DNA of 43,016 nucleotides. Source: Rhodanobacter sp. (GTDB taxonomy: Bacteria > Pseudomonadota > Gammaproteobacteria > Xanthomonadales > Rhodanobacteraceae). The notes beneath the pieces were generated by a model. It was not told where the DNA came from. It was given only the letters and a program-made list of their open reading frames with translations, and did no database searches. The stretch covers positions 1 through 43,016 of the forward strand of contig SCRF01000073.1 of assembly GCA_004322005.1 (NCBI GenBank), in the 5' to 3' direction. Below, piece after piece: positions 17,331 through 25,629 of the stretch; position 1 is the stretch's first letter, and every line of letters starts with the position of its first letter. The position numbers were made by a program, and so were the translations under genes.

Positions 17331-18083
17331 ATGACTCTCAAGACCGCATGGATTACCGGCGCCACCTCCGGGTTTGGCGCCGCCACCGTGGAACGCTTCG
17401 TGGCCGGAGGCTGGCGCGTGATCGCCAGCGGTCGCCGCATGCAGCGGCTGCAGCCGTTGGTGGCGCGGCACGGCGCCGAGCGCGTGCATGCGGCGGCGTT
17501 CGACGTCCGTGACGAGGCGGCGATGCGTGCGGCGCACGCGAACCTGCCGCCTGCATTCGCCGGCATCGACCTCTTGGTCAACAACGCCGGCCTGGCGCTG
17601 GGCACCGCACCGGCGCAGCAGGCCGACCTGGCGCAATGGAAGCAGATGATCGACACCAACGTCACCGCCCTGGTGTCGCTGACCCACCTGCTGCTGCCGC
17701 AACTGATCGAGCGGCGTGGCGCGATCGTCAACATCGGCTCGATCGCCGGCACGTACCCGTACAAGGGCGGCAACGTCTACGGTGGCACCAAGGCCTTCGT
17801 CAGCCAGTTCACCCAGAACCTGCGCACCGACCTGCACGGCACCGGCGTGCGCGTGACCTCGGTGGAGCCGGGCATGGCCGAGACCGAGTTCACCCTGGTG
17901 CGAACCGGCGGCGACCAGGCCGCCTCGGACCAGCTCTACGCCGGGGTACAGCCGATCACCGCCGGCGACATCGCCGACACGATCTGGTGGATCGCCAACC
18001 TGCCGCCGCACTTGAACGTCAACCGCATCGAGGTGGTGCCGGTCAGCCAGTCGGCGGCCGGCTTGCAGGTGCATCGCGGCTAG
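17331..18083 (+). CDS. ydfG: NADP-dependent 3-hydroxy acid dehydrogenase, YdfG type (SDR family)
   Basis: This 250-residue short-chain dehydrogenase closely follows Escherichia coli YdfG, which oxidises L-allo-threonine, serine and 3-hydroxypropionate. Shared stretches include TGATSGFG near 9-16, NNAGLALG, the NIGSIAG catalytic serine (S137), GNVYGGTKAF (Y150, K154), LRTDLHGTGVRVTSVEPG, and the terminal VVPVSQSAAGLQVHR. The ATG at 17331 fits the family start. An ATG at 17223 preceded closely by GGAGG is in frame but would add 36 unconserved residues. It converges on a bdhA-type gene with a REPIN between them. Confidence 0.92.
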   Translation: MTLKTAWITGATSGFGAATVERFVAGGWRVIASGRRMQRLQPLVARHGAERVHAAAFDVRDEAAMRAAHANLPPAFAGIDLLVNNAGLALGTAPAQQADLAQWKQMIDTNVTALVSLTHLLLPQLIERRGAIVNIGSIAGTYPYKGGNVYGGTKAFVSQFTQNLRTDLHGTGVRVTSVEPGMAETEFTLVRTGGDQAASDQLYAGVQPITAGDIADTIWWIANLPPHLNVNRIEVVPVSQSAAGLQVHRG

Positions 18084-18092
18084 CGCGTATCC

Positions 18093-18166
18093 GTAGGAGC
18101 GCACCCTGTGCGCGATGCTCTTCGGTCGGGTGGCCGAAAGGTATCGCGCACAGGGTGCGCTCCTAC
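18093..18166. repeat. REPIN, GCACCCTGTGCGC class, copy 1
   Basis: Perfect 24-base arms (18093-18116 and 18143-18166) are inverted around a spacer that itself forms a small hairpin (TTCGG...CCGAA, 18121-18138). The arm begins GTAGGAGCGCACCCTGTGCG. It lies between the converging 3' ends of ydfG and the bdhA-type gene. The same arm recurs at 19012-19090 and 42969-42992. Confidence 0.88.
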
Positions 18167-18174
18167 AGGCGGTT

Positions 18175-18975
18175 CTATTGCATGAACCAGCCGTGGCTGA
18201 CCACGATCGACTGGCCGGTGAGCGCCGCCGACGGGAAGCTGGCCAGATACAGCGCGGTCTGCGCGATGTCCTCGACCGTGGTGAACACGCCATCGACGGT
18301 GTCCTTGAGCATCACGTTCTTGATCACCTCGGCCTCGCTGATGCCCAGCTCCCTGGCCTGCTCGGGAATCTGCTTTTCCACCAGCGGGGTACGCACGAAG
18401 CCGGGGCAGATCACATGCGAGCGCACGTTGTGCGGCGCGCCCTCCTTCGCCAGCGTGCGGGCCAGCCCGAGCAGGCCGTGCTTGGCGGTGACGTAGGCCG
18501 ACTTGAGCTTCGACGCCTCGTGCGAATGCACCGAGCCCATGTAGATCACGATACCGCCGCGGCTCTTGCCGGTAGCGTCATCTTTGTACATGTGCTTGAG
18601 CGCGGCCTTGGTGGTGAGGAAGCCGCCGTCGAGGTGGATCGCCAGCATCTTCTTCCAGTCGGCGAAGGCGAACTGCTCGATCGGGTTGATGATCTGCACG
18701 CCGGCGTTGGAGATCAGGATGTCCAGCGCGCCGAACGCGGCCACCACCTTGTCGGTGCCCGCGTTCACCGCCGCCTCGTCGGTCACGTCCATTGCGATGC
18801 CGATGGCCTTGCCGCCGGCCGCGTTGATCCCGGCCGCGGTGGCATCGGCCGCCTGCTGGTTGATGTCGGCGATTGCCACGCTGGCGCCGTTCTTCGCATA
18901 CAGCTCGGCGATCGCCTTGCCGAGGCCGCTGGCCGCGCCGGTGATCAATGCCACTTTACCGTTGAGACTCGTCAT
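18175..18975 (-). CDS. 3-hydroxybutyrate dehydrogenase-type SDR
   Basis: This 266-residue classical short-chain dehydrogenase has the NAD-binding motif TGAASGLG at 12-19, ISNAG at 88-92, and the catalytic S148, Y161 and K165 (AYVTAKHG). [21 protein letters not shown] and the C-terminal [15 protein letters not shown] are typical of D-beta-hydroxybutyrate dehydrogenase (BdhA), which links hydroxybutyrate to acetoacetate. The ATG at 18975 is preceded by GGAG at 7 bases. The gene is bracketed by two nearly identical REPINs. The upstream one sits 37 bases before the start, so a promoter of its own would have little room. The substrate is inferred from similarity. Confidence 0.87.
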   Translation of the reverse strand: MTSLNGKVALITGAASGLGKAIAELYAKNGASVAIADINQQAADATAAGINAAGGKAIGIAMDVTDEAAVNAGTDKVVAAFGALDILISNAGVQIINPIEQFAFADWKKMLAIHLDGGFLTTKAALKHMYKDDATGKSRGGIVIYMGSVHSHEASKLKSAYVTAKHGLLGLARTLAKEGAPHNVRSHVICPGFVRTPLVEKQIPEQARELGISEAEVIKNVMLKDTVDGVFTTVEDIAQTALYLASFPSAALTGQSIVVSHGWFMQ

Positions 18976-19011
18976 GGCTGTGCTCCTGTTTGCGTGATGT
19001 CGATGATTTTC

Positions 19012-19090
19012 GTAGGAGCGCACCCTGTGCGCGAAAAGCTCTTGTCCAGGCGCCGATTAAAGAGCATTCGCGCACAGGGTGCGCTCCTAC
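19012..19090. repeat. REPIN, GCACCCTGTGCGC class, copy 2
   Basis: The 24-base arms at 19012-19035 and 19067-19090 are perfect inverted copies. Pairing extends imperfectly inwards (AAGCTCTT against AAGAGC). They match copy 1 except for the last arm base. The element lies between the speA stop (19099) and the bdhA-type start (18975), both on the minus strand, and could end speA transcription. Confidence 0.88.
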
Positions 19091-19098
19091 CGAATCGG

Positions 19099-20988
19099 TC
19101 AATGCGGCTCTTCGGCCAGATAGGTATAAGCGGTCAATCCACCGTCGAGCGTGCCGTACAACTGTTCGGCCGCGCTGCCTGCGACACCGGCGGCGGCGAT
19201 CCGTTCGCGATAACTGCGGCGCAGCGCCTCGAGGTCGTAGCCGACGTAGTCGAGCATCAGGTCGGTGGTGTCGCCGCGGCGGACGTGGGCAAAGGTGTAG
19301 CCGTCGCCGTCCACCCGCACGTTGACCGCATCGGTGTCGCCGAACAGGTTGTGGATGTCGCCCAGCGTCTCCTGGTAGGCGCCGACCATGAAGATGCCGA
19401 GCCGGTAGCTCTGCCCGTCGCGCAGATCGTGCAGCGGCAGGCTGACGTCGATGCCCTCGGCGCCGACGTAATGGTCGATGCGGCCGTCCGAATCGCAGGT
19501 GAGGTCGACGATCACGCCGCGCCGGGTCGGCTGCTCGTCGAGCCGCGCGATCGGCGTGATCGGGAAGATCTGCGCGATCGCCCAGATGTCCGGCACCGAC
19601 TCGAACACCGAGAAATTGACGAAGTACTTGTCGACCAGTCTCTCGTCCAGTTCGTCCAGCGCCTGCCGATGCGCACGCTCGGTCGGCTGCAGCCGCATGC
19701 GCACCGCATTGGCGATGGCGAAGTACATTTCGTCCAGCCGCGCGCGGTCGGTGAGCGCCAGCTGGCCCAGCGCATACAGCGCCTGACCTTCGGCCAGGTG
19801 ATGCTGCGCCTCATGGAACAGCTCCAGCGGCGGGCGCACGTCGAGCTCCGCGTGTACTTCGCGCAGGTGCCGCAGCACCGCCGGCTCGCCCGCGCGTGGC
19901 GCCGCGATCGCGCCGGAGGGCACCCGTTCCACCTCGCTCACGTTGACCACCAGCACGGCGTGATGCGCGGTCATGGCGCGGCCGGCTTCGGTGAGGATGT
20001 GCGGCGCGACCAGGCCCTCGGCGGCCACCGCCTCGGCCAGCGACTGCACGATGGTCGCGGCGTACTGCTGGACCGAATAGTTGATCGAATTGTGGCTGCG
20101 CGAACGCGTCCCCTCGTAGTCCACGCCGAGCCCGCCGCCGACATCGACGATGGCCAACGGCACCCCCATGCGGGTGAGCTCGACGAAATAGCGCGTAGCC
20201 TCGCGCATGCCATTGGCGATGTCGCGCACGTTGGAGATCTGCGAACCCATGTGGAAATGCTGCAGCTTCAGCGTGTGCTTGAGCCCGGCCGCATCCAGCC
20301 GTTCGACCAGGGTCAGCACCTGGTTCGGCGACAGCCCGAACTTGCCCTTGTCGCCGCCGGTGTTCTGCCACTTGCCGGCGCCAATCGAGGCCAGCCGCAC
20401 ACGCACCCCCAGCAGTGGCTCGACATCCAGCGCCTTCGCTTCGGCGAACACATGGTCGAGCTCGGACAGCTTCTCGATCACGATGTGCACGCGCAGGCCC
20501 AGCTTCAGGCCGATCAGCGCAAGCCGTACGTATTCGCGGTCCTTGTAGCCGTTGCAGATCACGATCGAGCCGGGACGCGCCATCGCCAGCACCGCCATCA
20601 ACTCCGGCTTGGAGCCCGCCTCGAGACCGAAGCCGTGGCTGCCGGCGGCGACCAGTTCGCCGGCGACGCCGCGCTGCTGGTTGACCTTGATCGGGTAGAT
20701 CGCGGTATAGCCGCCGGCGTAATCGAACTCCTCGATCGCCCTGGCGAACGCGCCCTGCAGGCGGGCGAGGCGGTCGGCGAGAATGTCGGGAAAGCGCACC
20801 AGCAGCGGCAGACGCAGCCCCTCGGCACGCGCGCGCTCGACAATGCCGGGTAGCGACAGTGCCGGGCCGGCGTCACGATGCGGGCGGATCACGATAGCGC
20901 CGGCCGGATCGACATCGACATAACCGTCGCTCCAGTGCGCGATCGCGTAGGTGCGGCGGGCAGCGTCGATGTTCCAGTGCTTCGCCAT
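19099..20988 (-). CDS. speA: Biosynthetic arginine decarboxylase
   Basis: SpeA is a PLP enzyme that turns arginine into agmatine, the first step of the agmatine route to putrescine. The 629-residue protein has YPIKVNQQRGV with the PLP lysine at about K101, HFHMGSQISNVRDI, VDVGGGLGVDYEGT, the ILTEAGR segment, and DLTCDSDGRID with the active-site cysteine. GGAG precedes the ATG at 20988. It is divergent from speE, and the pair brackets a shared 326-base promoter region. No agmatinase or agmatine deiminase gene is in the window. Confidence 0.97.
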   Translation of the reverse strand: MAKHWNIDAARRTYAIAHWSDGYVDVDPAGAIVIRPHRDAGPALSLPGIVERARAEGLRLPLLVRFPDILADRLARLQGAFARAIEEFDYAGGYTAIYPIKVNQQRGVAGELVAAGSHGFGLEAGSKPELMAVLAMARPGSIVICNGYKDREYVRLALIGLKLGLRVHIVIEKLSELDHVFAEAKALDVEPLLGVRVRLASIGAGKWQNTGGDKGKFGLSPNQVLTLVERLDAAGLKHTLKLQHFHMGSQISNVRDIANGMREATRYFVELTRMGVPLAIVDVGGGLGVDYEGTRSRSHNSINYSVQQYAATIVQSLAEAVAAEGLVAPHILTEAGRAMTAHHAVLVVNVSEVERVPSGAIAAPRAGEPAVLRHLREVHAELDVRPPLELFHEAQHHLAEGQALYALGQLALTDRARLDEMYFAIANAVRMRLQPTERAHRQALDELDERLVDKYFVNFSVFESVPDIWAIAQIFPITPIARLDEQPTRRGVIVDLTCDSDGRIDHYVGAEGIDVSLPLHDLRDGQSYRLGIFMVGAYQETLGDIHNLFGDTDAVNVRVDGDGYTFAHVRRGDTTDLMLDYVGYDLEALRRSYRERIAAAGVAGSAAEQLYGTLDGGLTAYTYLAEEPH

Positions 20989-21314
20989 GGACGAAATCTC
21001 CTTTGCAGTCTGACCCGGGTGGCCACGGCCCGCCCGGCACCAGTCTGTGTGCCAACGGATGCGTCGCAGCGGCGAGCCTTGACGGTCTTGCTCGACAAGA
21101 GCACGAAGCCCGAGCGACCGGAAGCCTCGCACGCCGCGGGGCCGATCGGACTTGTCGGCTGCACGACGCGTGGCGCCGGCATGGCCAGGACACCATTGTA
21201 ATGGTCCGCCGTGCCGATGCGTGCACGATGCGTCGCCCCCCGGGACGTCCATCACCGTTGCGGCTACAATGGGCGGTCTTCGTCTTCCCATCCGGTTCGT
21301 CAGGAACTCCCGTC
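20989..21314. promoter_or_regulatory. Divergent speA/speE promoter region
   Basis: This 326-base gap has no gene. Two perfect -10-like TACAAT hexamers face opposite ways: 21265-21270 on the plus strand towards speE, and 21200-21195 on the minus strand towards speA. The minus copy is inside the palindrome CCATTGTAATGG. Neither has a good -35. A short inverted repeat, TCTTG-CTCGA-CAAGA, lies near 21090-21105. Shared control of the two polyamine genes is likely, but no regulator site can be named. Confidence 0.4.
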
Positions 21315-22169
21315 ATGTCGCAGCAGCCCAGCTGGTTCACCGAAGCCCACCTGGCTTCCGGTTCCTCCATCGGTTTTCGCACCGAACAACTGCTGCACGC
21401 GGAGAAGACGCCGTTCCAGACCATCGAGATCCACCAGACTACCGACTGGGGCAACCTGATGGTGATCGACGGCTGCGTGATGCTGACCACGCGCGACAAC
21501 TTCCTCTACCACGAGATGATGACCCACCCGGCGCTGTTCACCCATGCCCGCGCCAAGCGCGTGGTGATCATCGGCGGCGGCGACTGCGGCACCCTGCGCG
21601 AAGTGCTCAAGCACGAGGAAGTGGAATCGGCGGTGCAGGTGGAGATCGACGAGCGCGTCACGCGGCTGGCCGAGCAGTATTTCCCCGAACTGTGCGAAGC
21701 CAACGGCGATCCGCGCGCACAATTGCTGTTCATCGACGGCATCAAGTACATGGCCGAGGCCGAACCCGAATCGCTGGACCTGGTCATCGTCGACTCGACC
21801 GATCCGGTCGGTCCGGCCGAGGGCCTGTTCAACGCCACGTTCTATGCCAGCTGCCACAAGGCGCTGCGCCACGGCGGCATCCTGGTGCAGCAGAGCGAAT
21901 CGCCGCTGGCGCATCTGGAGCTGATCAAGTCGATGCGCTCGGCGATGCGCACATCGGGCTTCAGCGCCGTGCGCACGCTGCCGTTTCCGCAGCCGTGCTA
22001 CCCCACCGGCTGGTGGAGCTGCACGATGGCACGCAAGGGTGGCGACCTGTCCGGCTTCCGCGAGCGCGGCGCGCTCAGCAAGAACTTCCCCACCCGCTAC
22101 TACAACGCCGACATCCACAAGGCCGCCCTGGCACAACCGGAATTCATGCGCGAGGCGCTGGGCGAATAG
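21315..22169 (+). CDS. speE: Spermidine synthase (polyamine aminopropyltransferase)
   Basis: SpeE transfers the aminopropyl group of decarboxylated S-adenosylmethionine to putrescine. The 284-residue enzyme has YHEMMTHPAL, the cofactor motif IIGGGDCGTLREVLKH at 86-100, DSTDPVGPAEGLF with D160 and D163, and QSESP. The ATG at 21315 is preceded by AGGA at 9 bases and gives the family start. It lies opposite speA, forming a polyamine locus. speD, needed to supply the aminopropyl donor, is not present here. Confidence 0.97.
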   Translation: MSQQPSWFTEAHLASGSSIGFRTEQLLHAEKTPFQTIEIHQTTDWGNLMVIDGCVMLTTRDNFLYHEMMTHPALFTHARAKRVVIIGGGDCGTLREVLKHEEVESAVQVEIDERVTRLAEQYFPELCEANGDPRAQLLFIDGIKYMAEAEPESLDLVIVDSTDPVGPAEGLFNATFYASCHKALRHGGILVQQSESPLAHLELIKSMRSAMRTSGFSAVRTLPFPQPCYPTGWWSCTMARKGGDLSGFRERGALSKNFPTRYYNADIHKAALAQPEFMREALGE

Positions 22170-22237
22170 GCCCGTTCGGGCATGATCGCCTCGCCGCCGG
22201 CCGGGGGTTTGATGCCCGCGACCGGCGCAGGCGGCAC

Positions 22238-22432
22238 TCAGAATATCTTGCTGCGCACCTTGGGCAGCAGTACCAGCAGCAACGTGGCGAACGGACCAAG
22301 CAGCAGCGACAGCAGGAACCACAGCAGCCCGCTGCGATTTTTCCCCTGTGCCAGCGCCGCGTTGATCAGGGCCAGCGTGCCCCACCCGGCAAACACGGGC
22401 GCACCCACGGCGAATGTCGAAAAGTAATCCAC
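22238..22432 (-). CDS. Small hydrophobic membrane protein
   Basis: This 64-residue protein has two predicted membrane segments joined by a short basic turn (ALAQGKNRSG). The second segment reads LLWFLLSLLLGPFATLLLVLL. It resembles small superinfection-immunity-like membrane proteins of unknown role in Proteobacteria. The GTG at 22432 is chosen because GGGGAG lies 8 bases upstream; the frame is open further, but the extension looks non-coding. It converges on speE. Confidence 0.6.
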   Translation of the reverse strand: MDYFSTFAVGAPVFAGWGTLALINAALAQGKNRSGLLWFLLSLLLGPFATLLLVLLPKVRSKIF

Positions 22433-22589
22433 TACCCGTCTCCCCAACCAGCATTTGGTGGCGCGGTTTCGCGCGCAGAGCGGGCATCGTACCAAGCATT
22501 GCGTCGGCGACTCTGTCGCGCTGCCGCATGATCCGCCGCGCTTGCCCCCCTCGCGCTATGCTGTGCGCCTGGATTCCGGATGGAAGCAC

Positions 22590-23654
22590 ATGATGCGTGG
22601 ATTGCGCCCAATCGCCCTGCTTTGCGCCTTGTCGCTCGCTGCAGCGCCGGCCTTCGCCGAACATGCCGGCGCCAGCCAGACCACCGCCACAGGCAAAGTC
22701 GCCAGCCATGCCAACATGTCGACCAAGGCTCGCGGCAAGGCCCTGCTGGCCTTCCAGCGCGATCTGGTCAGCGTGCTCGCCCCGCGTGCCGATCCACTGC
22801 CCCTGCTCGGCGCCGCGCTGCTCGCCCGGCCCCTGATCGACCCGCCGAAGACCAGCGGCTTCCACTCGCTGATCGACCGCGCCGTGCAGGCGGCAGGTGC
22901 CGATGCCGCCATCGGTGCCGCGATCAACTGGACACGCCTGGCCGATTGCGACCCCAAGGCGGATGCCTGTCCGAATACTTCGGCACTCGACCAGCTGGTG
23001 TTGCAGGCGCCAAACAATGCCGCCGTCTGGATGCTCAAGCTCGGTACGGATGCGCACAATCTCAAGCATGAGGCTGCCCGCGAGGACCTGTCCCGCGCCG
23101 CGGCCGCCAAGCTGTACGACGACTACGCCGGCATCAGCCTGCAGGCGCTGGCCGGTGCGGTCGGCGTGCTGCCGCCGCCGGCCGGCACGCTGGATCCGAA
23201 CCATGCCGCCGGTGCAGCGGGCGTCCAGGTGCTGCTGGTCTACGGACTGGCCAGCGCCCAGCCGCAGCCGGGGCTGCGGGTCGTCGCCCAGCTGTGTGAA
23301 AACGCCGGCGACGACGCATCGATCAAGGCCGACTGCCTTACGCTGGGCAAGACCCTGGAGTGGGGTTCCAGTCCGCTGGCGCGTTCGCTTGGCCTGCACC
23401 TGCGCGAAATCCTGGCAGACGATCCGGCACAGCGCGAAGACGCCCGTCGCGCCCGGGTCAACCTGGTCTGGCAAGTGCAGAACTTCGCGCTGCTGTCGGC
23501 TCGCGCGCAGGGCGACGCATCGCTGGCGCAGCATCTGCTGGTGCTGGCACGCCATGGCGGTACCGAAATGAGCGTGTTGCTGGCCGCCTTGCGCGACGCC
23601 AACATCCCCACCGACGCACCGGCCGACTGGAAGCCGCCGCACCAGGCAGGGTGA
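22590..23654 (+). CDS. Secreted protein of unknown function
   Basis: This 354-residue protein has an N-terminal signal peptide (LRPIALLCALSLAAAPAFAEH) and an alanine- and leucine-rich helical body. Paired cysteines occur in RLADCDPKADACPN and again near LCENAGDDASIKADC. The alternating short helices (AAVWMLKLGTDAHNLK, YDDYAGISLQALAGAV) suggest a helical repeat or TPR-like fold, but no family is recognised. The ATG at 22590 or 22593 follows GGA. It is on the same strand as the orphan ParA gene, 127 bases upstream of it. Confidence 0.7.
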   Translation: MMRGLRPIALLCALSLAAAPAFAEHAGASQTTATGKVASHANMSTKARGKALLAFQRDLVSVLAPRADPLPLLGAALLARPLIDPPKTSGFHSLIDRAVQAAGADAAIGAAINWTRLADCDPKADACPNTSALDQLVLQAPNNAAVWMLKLGTDAHNLKHEAAREDLSRAAAAKLYDDYAGISLQALAGAVGVLPPPAGTLDPNHAAGAAGVQVLLVYGLASAQPQPGLRVVAQLCENAGDDASIKADCLTLGKTLEWGSSPLARSLGLHLREILADDPAQREDARRARVNLVWQVQNFALLSARAQGDASLAQHLLVLARHGGTEMSVLLAALRDANIPTDAPADWKPPHQAG

Positions 23655-23781
23655 GCGGGGAACGGCAAGCTCGCCGATTGCGGGAATGCACCCCCCTTAG
23701 GCCAGCGGCAATTCCACTCCCGTTCCTTATTCCCCGTTCCCCGGTTAGGCTTGGCGCACCTTCCGCAGCAGGAGTCGGCCG

Positions 23782-24414
23782 ATGCTTACGACGCTGGTGG
23801 CAAGCAGCAAGGGCGGGTGCGGCAAGAGCACGCTGGTGACCCAGCTGGCGTCGCACTGGGCACAGGCGGGTCAGCGCACGGCGATCATCGACAGCGACCG
23901 CCAGGGTTCCAGTTCCCGCTGGGCCAGTCTGCGACCGGACAATGTCCCGGGCGTGCTGGCGCTGGAAGGCCGCCGCAAGGCCTTGCAGCAACTGCCGCCG
24001 GATACCCGGCAACTGCTGATCGACACGCCCGCCGGGTCCGGCGAGCGCGAGCTGGAACCGTTCCTGGAACAGGCCAGCGTATTGCTGGTGCCGGTGCTGC
24101 CGTCGTCGTTCGATCTGTATGCCACGCTGGCTTTCATCGAGGAGCTGCGGCGGATCAACCGCATCCATCGCGGCAAGTTGCCGGTGGCGCTGGTCGCCAA
24201 CCGGCTCAAGCCGTGGACCCACGCCAGCCAGGACGCGGTCGCACAGCTCGCCGAACAATCACCGTTTCCGATCGCCGCGCAACTGCGCGACAGCCAGGCC
24301 TATGTGCTGCTCAGCGCACTGGGCAAGGGCATCTTCGATTACCAGTCCGAGCAGGTGCGCAGCCACCAGCAGGACTGGAAGGCACTGCTGCGCTGGATCA
24401 AGCGTCAGCAGTGA
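23782..24414 (+). CDS. Orphan ParA/MinD-family ATPase
   Basis: This 210-residue P-loop ATPase has a deviant Walker A KGGCGKST at 10-17 with the signature lysine K10, the ParA-type DSDRQGS at 37-43, and Walker B LLIDTPAG near 78-85. ParA proteins position DNA or protein cargo by patterning on the nucleoid. No parB or centromere repeats are nearby, so it is not a classical partition locus. Small stand-alone members place chemosensory arrays, carboxysomes or secretion machines. AGGAG sits 8 bases before the ATG. The downstream neighbour is sixA; its cargo is unknown. Confidence 0.85.
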   Translation: MLTTLVASSKGGCGKSTLVTQLASHWAQAGQRTAIIDSDRQGSSSRWASLRPDNVPGVLALEGRRKALQQLPPDTRQLLIDTPAGSGERELEPFLEQASVLLVPVLPSSFDLYATLAFIEELRRINRIHRGKLPVALVANRLKPWTHASQDAVAQLAEQSPFPIAAQLRDSQAYVLLSALGKGIFDYQSEQVRSHQQDWKALLRWIKRQQ

Positions 24415-24472
24415 GCCACCCCATCGCAGCCGCCACGCCGACCGCGCGGCACCACCCCACCGGAGTTTTCCC

Positions 24473-24946
24473 ATGCGCGAACTGATCCTGTTGCGACACG
24501 CCGAAGCCGTGCCGATAGACAACACCGGCGACGACCAGCAGCGACCGCTGAGCGCGCGCGGTGAGCAGGAGGCGCAAGCGGCCGGGTTGTGGCTGGCCGC
24601 GCACGGCGCACGGCTCGATCGCGTGCTGTGTTCGCCCACCCGGCGCACCGAAGACACGGCCCGGCTGGCGCTGTCGGCATTCGACAGCGCGCTGGTTCCG
24701 CAGATCGCGGACGAAATCTACGCGGCCTCTCCCGGCGAGCTGCTGGCCCTGCTCGATCAACACGGCGATGCCGACAGCGTGATGCTGGTCGGCCACAATC
24801 CGGGCATCGAGCGACTGGTCGCGCTGCTGGTCGAAGGGCGCTCCGATGAATGCCGCGGCATGCCGCCGGGCGCCTTGGCGGTGCTGCATCTGGATGGGGC
24901 ACTGGAACCGGGCCATGCCCGACTGGATGCCTTCTGGTCGCCGTGA
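24473..24946 (+). CDS. sixA: SixA-type phosphohistidine phosphatase
   Basis: This 157-residue histidine-phosphatase family protein has the RHG-type LLRHAEA motif (His9), CSPTRRTEDTA, and the second catalytic histidine in VGHNPG (His108). SixA removes phosphate from histidines of signalling proteins such as ArcB and, in the nitrogen PTS, NPr. GGAG is 8 bases before the ATG. Its stop overlaps the yceI start as GTGA, so the two are coupled. The partner is unknown. Confidence 0.9.
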   Translation: MRELILLRHAEAVPIDNTGDDQQRPLSARGEQEAQAAGLWLAAHGARLDRVLCSPTRRTEDTARLALSAFDSALVPQIADEIYAASPGELLALLDQHGDADSVMLVGHNPGIERLVALLVEGRSDECRGMPPGALAVLHLDGALEPGHARLDAFWSP

Positions 24947-25629
24947 GGCGGCCTCTCGTCAGCTTGTTCCTCGCCGCCGGGCTGGCGCTGGCCGCGCCGG
25001 CGGCACGATCCAGCGATTACCGCATCGATACCCGCCGCTCGCACGCCGAGTTCGCGATCCGGCTGCTTTGGGTGCACACGATCACGGGACGCTTCACGCA
25101 GATCACCGGTAGCGTGAAACTGGATCCGCACGGGCTGGCAACCATCGATGCAAGCATCGCGGCAAACAGCATCGTGATGAGCTCCGCGCGGGTTCGCCGC
25201 TGGGTGCTGGCGCCGGAGTTCTTCGATGCGGCGCATTACCCGACGATCCATTTCCGCTCCGCTCCGGTGGCGCTCGCCACGTTGACCGCGGGAGGCACGC
25301 TGAATGGCCAGCTCCGCCTGCGCGGCGGCGTCCGCCCGGTGCGCTTCGAGTTGCTTCCCGCAAGCTGCACGACGCTCACCGCAGCCACCTGCCTGATCGA
25401 AGTGCGCGGTCACATTTCGCGCAGTGCATTCGGCATGCGCAGCCACCGCGCCACGTTGTCTGACCGGGTCCAGCTGGCGCTGCTGATCGCACTCGACCCG
25501 ATAGCGCTGCCCGTATCATGTCGCGCATGCCCATGCGCCCGTTCGTCCTGTTCAGCCTGCTCGCCGCCGCCCTGCTGTTGCAGGGCTGCACGTTGTCGCG
25601 AGCGCAGATTCGCCGTGCCGATGCGGTAG
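24943..25629 (+). CDS. YceI-family periplasmic protein with an unusual C-terminal tail
   Basis: The GTG at 24943 overlaps the sixA stop (GTGA). The 228-residue product has a signal peptide (LVSLFLAAGLALAAPAARS) and a YceI lipocalin-like fold: YRIDTRRSHAEFAIRLLWVHTITGRF, then VLAPEFFDAAHYPTIHFRS, and IEVRGHISRSAFGMRSH. YceI proteins bind isoprenoid-type lipids in the periplasm. The conserved domain should end near ALLIALDP, about residue 186. The frame then continues about 40 residues as a cysteine- and arginine-rich tail that overlaps the next gene by 112 bases. The tail is probably non-functional read-through after loss of a stop, or a sequencing frameshift. Confidence 0.82.
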   Translation: MRRPLVSLFLAAGLALAAPAARSSDYRIDTRRSHAEFAIRLLWVHTITGRFTQITGSVKLDPHGLATIDASIAANSIVMSSARVRRWVLAPEFFDAAHYPTIHFRSAPVALATLTAGGTLNGQLRLRGGVRPVRFELLPASCTTLTAATCLIEVRGHISRSAFGMRSHRATLSDRVQLALLIALDPIALPVSCRACPCARSSCSACSPPPCCCRAARCRERRFAVPMR

